Origin: Siderastrea radians
Taxonomy: Eukaryota; Cnidaria; Anthozoa; Scleractinia; Rhizangiidae
Assembly: GCA_964017195.1 (NCBI GenBank)
Contig: OZ024895.1
Location: 11,028,501 to 11,092,500 of the forward strand
Length of the DNA: 64,000 nucleotides
Reading direction: 5' to 3'
The first letter of the stretch is position 1. Each line of letters opens with the position of its first letter. Below the pieces are notes generated by a model. The model was not told where the DNA came from. It was given only the letters and a program-made list of their open reading frames with translations, and made no database searches. A program made the translations under genes and the position numbers. Positions 56,754-64,000 of the stretch are shown one piece after another.

Positions 56754-58645
56754 AGCAAGTGAAAAGACCCTGGGGACGAGGTTGGAATTCAAGGATACTG
56801 GCCCGAGTTGCAATTCAATGATTCAAGCACTGAAGTTAATTATGGAATAACTTAATCAGTAAAAGTAGAGAATGAGATGTACAAAACAATTACATTCACT
56901 TGCTTTGAACTCGATTATCTTAAGCATATTTTCCCAAAAGTGATCAACACATAACTTTTGATAAAAGTTTTACCTGTACCTAATTCGAAATTTAAATTTG
57001 TTGTTTGTCATCAAATCATGCCAACTATAGCTTTGAACCTTACTTGATCTAAGAAACATTCGTGAGTCATTAGATGTATATAAATAATTTGCAAGCAGTG
57101 AAGAAAAGCCCAGCTAATAAACAAATGGAGATGGAGATAAAATCAAGTATGTTATGTGTTATGTTATGTTGTTATGAGATGTTTACAACACGTGAGCTTA
57201 AATGATGCTACACAAAAGAATTTAAGCTTATCTGCCAGTATCAACATTAAGAGAATAGCCTGACCTTCTTGCTTTAAGCAATAGCTGTTTGAAACATTAA
57301 TTTTAACAGCAACGCTGTAATTAAAGTTACTGAAAACATAAAGGATGCGATGCTACACTTTTACTGGGCCAACAAATAACATACATGTACGATTCACAGA
57401 CGAGTGTACAAAAACTACATCACTTCATATAACGTTTATTTAAAGACTTACGAAACTTAATAAACTTTAGCTACCAACCTACGTGTCTATCTTTCGGCTT
57501 TTTGCTACCGGAACGAAAATGGCAAATTATTTAAGCACTGGACTAACGATAAATATGAAACATTAAACAAAAATGATCGATCGGTAAAGCCCTGCTAATA
57601 TATTAAGCTGTTTACCGAAGACAATAAAAAGCTATAATTACACGTACCTGACATGAGCAATGCAGCGAGAAATGAAGTGCTGTCCTCTTTCGGAGAAACC
57701 ATTAACAATTCTTTAGCAGAAATGGACCACAGAAAGCTAGCAAAACACCTTTTCACCCCATTTTTCAGCTTTTGTCGCTAGCTATGCCGCCGCGCCTAAA
57801 AAGTGCACCAGTCTTCCTGAGCAATCCGTGACATTGGTGCCCAGTACTCCACGTGCCTGCAAATTCACATCCCTAAGCTCCATGAAAACGAATTTTTAAA
57901 AAAAAACTGTTAACGTAGTTAGAAAGAGCATAGTTTGAAACCAAATATGCTGATTCGTTTTTACATTTATATTAAAACCTCACAAAACAGGGGATTATCA
58001 AAAGTTTAAGGTTCATTTTTCATTGTGCTTTTTTCAAAAGGAAAAATAATAATGGACGTTTTTGAATAACTTGCAATTTTTTCTGCGATATTACTGTGAG
58101 AAATTACGAATTTATTGAGCTTAAAGCAGTTTTAAAGTGATTTGAATTTTCTGTGCGCTCTGGTCACGTGACCAATGACGTCACAACAGTGAGCATATCA
58201 TAGTCGTTACTTTCATGCGAAGTACTATTAACCAGCCAAGCTTTGTTTCTCTCCGCCTTAAACTACCATAGTTACTGACTCCTTACCAGTCCCCTGGGAA
58301 ACGCTCCTGTACAGAGCCACCTTAACTTTCAAATGCCAGATGTCAACTGGCAATTTCCATATTGCCCATTCCAATGACTATCAGGGCACGTTATCTGCTT
58401 TTGAATTGATGGGGGCTTGTTCTTGCAGTGAGCTAAAACATATTTTTTGCCATAGTCACGTGAATAATGACGTCATCACCCTAACGTTAATATGAGGGAT
58501 AACTTTCACGAAGTTGTAAATAACACATGGTACAGCATTCTCTTCGACCACAAATTAACGAAGTTATTTTGCATTGAAATTTTTCTGGTGCAAAGCATTC
58601 TGGGAAGGTTCTTATTATAATTATAATATTGTTTTTAATTATTAT
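56754..58645. other. unique sequence between the duplicated blocks
   Basis: No gene or TE end was recognised. TGACGTCA motifs occur at 58170 and 58465. Confidence 0.3.
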
Positions 58646-59055
58646 TATTATTATTACAAGTGAGACCGGAAAACAATATTATAATTATTAGTTAATCATT
58701 AGTAATACACCTCTCATCAAATTAGAACCAGTGTTTCATAAATTTTAAATAAGCCTCTGTTGTAGGTAATATAAACTTAAATATCTAAGCAATTGTAGGA
58801 AGTCAACTACAAATAAACTACAACTCGGGAGCAAGGGAAGGTCAAATAAGAGCTTTGAGACTTCTTATATGTGAAGAGTGACAGTACGTGTTGTGGTTTT
58901 AATGTGAATTTGCTTGCAACTTGATATCTTGCTTTTTTATCTGAGACTTATAACCATAACAATGAGCAAGGCAAAATAAAAATCAAACTGGTTGAAACCA
59001 AAAAAACAAAAACACATTTAGAACACAGCACACATATCCCGAATATTGCTAAACG
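58646..59055. repeat. 400-bp duplicated block, copy 2
   Basis: Identical by eye to 56344-56753. This copy is continuous with the minus-strand receptor intron and TM exon, so it is probably the ancestral position. Confidence 0.9.
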
Positions 59056-59074
59056 TGAAGGCTTAATTGTGTCT

Positions 59075-59134
<60 letters not shown>

Positions 59135-59159
59135 TTCATCATCATCGTCATCGTCATCT
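59075..59159. repeat. (ATC)n microsatellite
   Basis: About 28 trinucleotide units, slightly interrupted at the right end. Frames of poly-Met or poly-Asp across it are artefacts of the repeat. Equivalent by position to the (GAT)n at 12.1 kb. Confidence 0.95.
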
Positions 59160-59245
59160 TCAAAGGCCTTCACGAACAATGACGCATAGAATGGGAAGAG
59201 CATCAGAATTTTCCACAAAAGACCGTTAAAGTAGTTATTACTCAC

Positions 59246-59350
59246 TTGTGTTGTCCATTTGCATCCACCACATCGCTAAGGCAACAATAATGACTAAAAC
59301 AAGAGCTCCTCCGTTTGGGTCTTTTGGAGCTGTCCACGACAAGTTTCCAA
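59246..59350 (-). pseudogene. IgSF receptor copy 3: transmembrane exon on the minus strand
   Basis: The minus strand reads NLSWTAPKDPNGGALVLVII, then VALAMWWMQMDNT, and ends in phase 1 at GTGAGT, as in the TM exon at 11923-12025. Sequence outside the exon also aligns (GTCATTATTGTTGCCTTAGC, the trinucleotide repeat, GTGTGCTGTG, AACCAGTTTG). Unlike the 12-kb copy, the T run is not expanded and the helix frame is open. The acceptor is unclear and no Ig or tail exon was found in this orientation, so it is probably an inverted fragment rather than a gene. Confidence 0.65.
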
Positions 59351-60049
59351 TCTCCTTACATCGGGATTTGAAGATGGCGAACGGTTGTAAAGAGATCGAA
59401 TAAATTTATCGTGTCTGATGATACTGACTGATTACTTCAGAACTGGGAATGGCACTATCGAAGAAGAAGGATCAGGATCTTGGCAATAATTAAGGTAAAT
59501 CGTAAAGACCTTCTACTCCGAAAATGACGTGTCAGTGCATACTTTGGCATTAAGGGTACAACCACACAGAAAAGTTCCGAAAATCAAGTCGAGAGATCTA
59601 GATAAATTCTCTCTCATTCTACTTTTTAAGAAATGCATGGTTATCTATATCTAACATTAAACTAACAGCCTATTTAAGCATGTGATTCTCTAAACAAAAT
59701 TCTCAGAAAATTTAGGGATAAAAAGGGAATTTACAGCCAACTCGGCGTCAGCGTCGCATATGTACACAAATCTCGTTTGTTATTTCTACCTTCACTTCAC
59801 TTTAAACACAGGAAAACGGTATTTGAAATGTTCGTTTAACATGTCAGGGATACTTCGGTCTTCTTACGTGGCGTTTCTTATTTTGTGCTTATTAAAATAC
59901 CAGATTTTTATTACAGCAAAAGAAAACCAAGTGTAACACTCTTTTTATTTTGCAATTCAAAGAAAGCTCCAGATTGATAAGGAGTAATAAGCCGTTAGGA
60001 AAAAAAAGATCTCGGTAAAGAAGAACGACGAGCAAATCGACGATGGGAA

Positions 60050-60770
60050 AGGAGACATATCCTTGTCCTATTTAGGTATTTCCTAAATAATTTTTTAATT
60101 ATATCATTTTCATCCCTGTCCTGAACGCGCCCGTAATTCTTTTTTCTGTTTACGCAATAGTTGCGTGTTCTCCTAGTTTCCTGTTTTTGTAGAATTGTGT
60201 TAGTTCCTTTATAAGGTATGGTTTTGCTCCTTGTCAATGAAGGTAGGTCTTTTTTTAGTATCCGAGGACAGAATTACATCTAAAGGGAAATAATTGGCCC
60301 TTCTGGTGACGTTTGTGACTCATGAATATTTTTGCTTTTTAGCGTTGTATTGCCGTACAAAGCTAAAGAATTAAAGAGGAGATTGTCAACATAACACTTA
60401 CGTTTATAATTTCAAAACGAGCAATATTTTATTTTTATCCCTTGCATTTAGTCACAAAGATATAAAGATTTAGGTCTTATCATACGGGACCAATTTTCGT
60501 TACTAATTTTATTGCGACTGATACTATGAGGATAAAATTTGGCAACATTTATAACACCTGCGCAAGAGGACAAAATATTTTTAAATAAGTGAAGACTGTC
60601 CTTTGATGGTCATAGAGAATTGTTCCTGCATATATGGCAAAACTCATTGATACACGCACCATTTGATATCTTACACCGATCGATGGGTTTTGCTGTACAA
60701 GTTCTTTTTACCGCCACTCTCTAGATTGTCTCCCACTGTACAGATATTTTGTTAGTGGTTCTATAAAACC
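60050..60770 (+). promoter_or_regulatory. 5' flank of the intact IgSF receptor gene
   Basis: Shares ordered blocks with 19.32-20.26 kb. The retained similarity over several hundred bases ahead of the ATG marks this as the likely promoter region. TATAAA in TTCTATAAAACC lies only about 10 bases before the ATG, too close for a normal TATA box. Confidence 0.4.
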
Positions 60771-63700
60771 ATGTTATTGATCGGATACTTTACGTTTTTG
60801 CTGCTTGGGATTCATCATTTCTGTCCTATAACAAGTGAGTCTTTCTATTTTTGTTTCTGTTTACCACGCCAATCGACGAAAACTAGGCAAAATTGAACGG
60901 TGTCAATGCAATTTTACCCTACATCCACGAAAACCCACCAGGCGCCTAGATATTCAAGATTTTCAACCAAACAATCTTTTGTTGTCTCTGGAACCTTTTT
61001 CGATTAACTAACACCCGATTTTGTTTGGTTTAAGCATTTCTTTCGAAACGTGGAGACTTGCCAACAAAAATTTCGCCCATAATTTTGTCACAATGACCGT
61101 GAAAATGTCAAAAATGACAAACGCGTTTCTCATATGAATCCCTTCCAGCGAAAGTTCCATTCTTTTCTAGTATAACTGTAAGTGTGTGCAATATGAAATT
61201 TGAACAGAGCTGAATTTTTACTTTTAAAAACCTTGCACTGTTTGCATGGACTACCACTATTTTGTCCAACGTCAAGTGTTCGTCGAGTTATAGAAACTTG
61301 AAATAAGCAACGTAAGCATGTTTTCACCAGAATGTTGCTAACGCTTAAACAACTTCCAACAGGTGCTATATTTATGTGGACTGCCCCTCCTCCAGCTTGG
61401 AACCAAACGGTTTCTGGTACCGCTAATATTAAAACCGTTGTTATTCAAGTACTAAATGGAAGCACCAACTTTCCTATTAGATGGAATTACTCCCTGCTGC
61501 CTGATCAAAGCATAGAGTTTACCTACTTTAGCATGCGTTATGGCAACAATCCGCCAGATGGTATTGGAGCTGTAGTGAAGGGACGCCCAGCCCAAATATA
61601 CGGCGCGAAAAACTTTAAAACTCGATTTACCATTGACAGTACGAGTGAATTTTCTACCTTGACAATTAATAAGGTAACTGAAAGAGAGAACGCTACGTTC
61701 CAGTGCAAGATATCAGCTGACCAAGAATGGGCATACGACGTACGGATTGAAGTTGCAGGTATAGGCACAATGTGTTTAAAAAAGGGGGCTATGTCACTGG
61801 TATTTTTATGTCTTAAAATTCTGGTTAAGGACGTTCGCTCAAAAATTTTATACAAAACAGATTTTTTCATACCTTAACCTCTGTCAGACTGAACGAATAA
61901 CGCATTTCAGAGATGCAAAAATAGCAGCATTTTGATAGCTCGTAGGCAGACTGAATGAAAACATGGAAACTTCCACAACACAGATCTTATTGATTTTTCA
62001 TAAAAGGTAGCCCTGGAAAGAAAATTGGGGTAACATCCATGCATAGATACTGCAATGCCCGCCAGCGCTTTTCTTCTTTAGCGCGTGCGCTCGATGAATG
62101 ACAATAGCGCGTCATTGCGACGCACTATGAATGTGCATAAATAAATGCGCATACTGCGCATGAATGCGCAGTATGAATGTGCATAAATGAGTTCGAACGT
62201 CCTTAATCAAAACTAAGAGCATGGTCTTAGAACCCCAAGAAATGACGTGGATTTTTGATAGGAGAACTAACCAGTTTATGATGGTTTTTGCTAGACATGG
62301 TCTTCCGTGGCCTAAGGCACTTATCTTCAGTTTGGATTTCTGTCTTTTGACTTTTTTAAATTGCTGAAAAATAAAAATTGGTGACTTAGCCCTTTTAAAA
62401 TGACGAATTATTTTCATACCCTTTTGTTGTGTAACGTTTAAAACCTCTCTACATGCTCTTCTTCTAACATGCGTTGTCATTACTGGCAATGAGTTTATCT
62501 GGCGCAAATTCTGGGTCTTTCTTCAGGTACCGGATCACATGTCCTTCTTTTGTTTTGTAAGACACTGTAATTTGATTCTATTTCGGAGTTTAATTGTTTT
62601 CTGCCTTTTGTTTCTTTTGTTTTACGTCATTCGTTCTCCAGCACTCACAGAAGGAACCTAAATTCTTTACAGATTTTGATATGAACGCAAAGAGCGTATA
62701 GGCGGGTAATCAAATTTTTGTTTTGCAGAGATTTTTATGTCTCTTATTTCAAAACGGATTTTCTCGCTAAAAGTTGTTTAAATGATATCCAAATACCCTC
62801 CATGAGCAATTTTCCATTCTAAAATAATGAAATGCTCATAAAAAGTAAGAGACCTACGTTGATCACTCAAGCAGACAGTTTTTTTAACGAACTTTCTTTG
62901 TTTATATTGTGTTTATATTTTTCTGCTTTATTTTTTTCCCAATTGTTTTTTATTGTATTACCCACATTTTCACACTTAAATATTTGTATATACACCTAGT
63001 TGCAATAACGTTGTCATACAATAGTGGAAAAATAACCCATGTAAAATACATTTGTAGATTTTAACTATTCTTAAAGCACTTATGGACTACGCTGTAATAA
63101 CCCAATTTGATATCAAATGAGTTGATGCAAGGTAAATTGGTCACCGTATTAGGTATCGACCTTTTGAGCTTTAGCCCTTCTTCAGAGCAATTCCCTGAAT
63201 GTAGTTCGCGTGCCTAATTTATTCCTGTTTGGCTTTTTACTTTTCTCTTTTTTTCATTTTTATATGACAACGTTATTGCAATTAGGTGTATACCACTGAC
63301 AAACTTTGCATAATTGCACCTCACAACGGCGAAATGAAGTCGTCGAAAGGTCGTGTCCCTATCGCTGATTTTTGTCTTAGAAAGTTTAATGAACGTTGGG
63401 CATATTTTCTATGGAAGCAAACGATGGAAAACGGTAAACGACGCAATTTTTTGAAAAAAAAAGAGACCTCTGTGTGACTCTAGGGGCGCACAGCAAAATC
63501 TTCACGGAAACAAACGTCCAAAGTAGATACCATTCCTGGTGAAGAATTTGTTTAACCAATTACAGCGTTCAGTGTTGTTGTTTCAACATCGTAATTAGTT
63601 TATAATAACTGCGTTGATCTAGATCTAACAACAATATTTGTAATTTCAATATGTAAACCAAGCAAATCGTAATACAAATACCCTCTTAATTCAAGCCCGA

Positions 63701-63994
63701 CTCGAGTTTCATAGATGTAGCTGTTCTTTTATTACTGCTTTAACTTTACAGTTCCGCCCAAGATCACTTACATATCTGAAGACAAGACAGTAAATAAAGG
63801 TGATGTAGTGTCGCCACAATGTACAGCAGCTGGGTATCCAGCTCCAAACATCACCTGGACAAGACTCTCTGATAATGGTGTCGTCATCTTTCCTTTGAAC
63901 ATCACCGGTAAACAGGATGAAGGAACCTACAGATGTACTGCTGATAATGGCTTTGGTAATCCTGCTAGCAGGGACGTCTTTATTGTCCTTCTAG
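60771..63994 (+). CDS. IgSF receptor, intact 5' part (runs off the window)
   Basis: Three exons. 60771-60834: ATG and hydrophobic signal peptide (LLIGYFTFLLLGIHHF), phase 1. 61363-61758: V-like Ig domain of about 130 residues (VIQVLNGSTNFPIRWNY, KTRFTIDSTSEFSTLT, ERENATFQCKIS) with several N-glycosylation sites. The F-strand Cys is present, but I see no B-strand Cys. 63752-63994: I-set Ig (PPKITYISEDKTVNKGD, QCTAAGYPAPNITW, GTYRCTADNGFGNPASR) with both cysteines, ending at GTGAGC. All introns are phase 1, so exons can be shuffled. The next exons should be a second I-set Ig, transmembrane helix and tail, by comparison with relic 1. Cell-surface recognition or adhesion is likely; resemblance to Alr allorecognition receptors is inference. 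Confidence 0.85.
62991..63290. mobile_element. 300-bp MITE with TA target site, in IgSF intron
   Basis: Inverted ends TACACCTAGTTGCAATAACG and CGTTATTGCAATTAGGTGTA, flanked by TA at 62989-62990 and 63291-63292. This suggests a Tc1/mariner-type non-autonomous element. It lies in the intron between the two Ig exons. The rest of that intron (61759-62990) has only a small GCGCAGTATG palindrome near 62.15 kb. Confidence 0.8.
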
Positions 63995-64000
63995 GTGAGC

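Noticed and set aside
58948..59245. Poly-Met and poly-Asp open frames on the minus strand
   Set aside because: They are translations of the (ATC)n microsatellite.

Overview
The window is a piece of an animal genome, most likely an anthozoan cnidarian (stony coral or sea anemone). This is an inference from AT-rich DNA, intron-split genes with phase-1 immunoglobulin exons, a decayed copy of a multicopy gene I associate with anthozoan genomes, a high density of hairpin MITEs, and remnants of L1-like, CR1-like, hAT, Harbinger and piggyBac-type elements.

Region 1 (1 to about 7.6 kb) is compact, visibly GC-richer and intron-free. It reads as one end of an endogenous or integrated dsDNA virus of the adintovirus/Polinton kind. 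It holds a parvovirus-like phospholipase A2 virion protein (26-385, +), two overlapping leftward ORFs that I do not recognise (688-2080, -), a 217-bp divergent promoter with two TATA boxes, and an intact 1368-codon protein-primed-type DNA polymerase B (2319-6425, +). A minisatellite and a duplicated E-box/ETS block follow. The rest of the element (capsid, ATPase, protease, integrase) would lie left of position 1.

Region 2 (7.6-9.96 kb) is transposon debris: a decayed cysteine-rich anthozoan ORF and a piggyBac-type MITE with TTAA ends. Region 3 (10-21.4 kb) contains two broken immunoglobulin-superfamily receptor genes. One keeps two I-set Ig exons, a frameshifted transmembrane exon and a short tail with a T-x-Y-x-x-I tyrosine motif. 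The other keeps the signal peptide and first V-like Ig exon. A transmembrane exon of a third copy lies on the minus strand at 59.3 kb. An intact fourth copy starts at 60.77 kb and runs off the right edge. Read together, the copies give signal peptide, V-like Ig, I-set Ig, I-set Ig, transmembrane and ITIM/ITSM-like tail. This resembles Alr-type allorecognition receptors of hydroids, but that comparison is inference.

Region 4 (21.4-43.4 kb) is repeat-rich and without an intact gene. It has a long-TIR foldback, a diverged segmental duplication (25.1-27.1 versus 36.0-42.0 kb), and a 5'-truncated L1-like element carrying its own target-site duplication and interrupted by two later insertions. One of these is a 3.0-kb hAT-type element with a perfect 8-bp target duplication. 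There is also a 1.5-kb palindromic element, a CR1-like remnant, two hairpin MITEs with perfect 9-bp target duplications and a Harbinger derivative.

Region 5 (43.9-55 kb) holds the best host gene: a receptor tyrosine kinase with ten recognisable exons in consistent phase. It has three tandem Trp/Cys-Cys extracellular repeats, one transmembrane helix and a kinase domain split by a roughly 120-residue insert. All catalytic motifs are present. Its 5' exons were not found. Region 6 (55-64 kb) carries a 400-bp sequence present twice without visible differences, the minus-strand receptor remnant, and the start of the intact Ig receptor gene.
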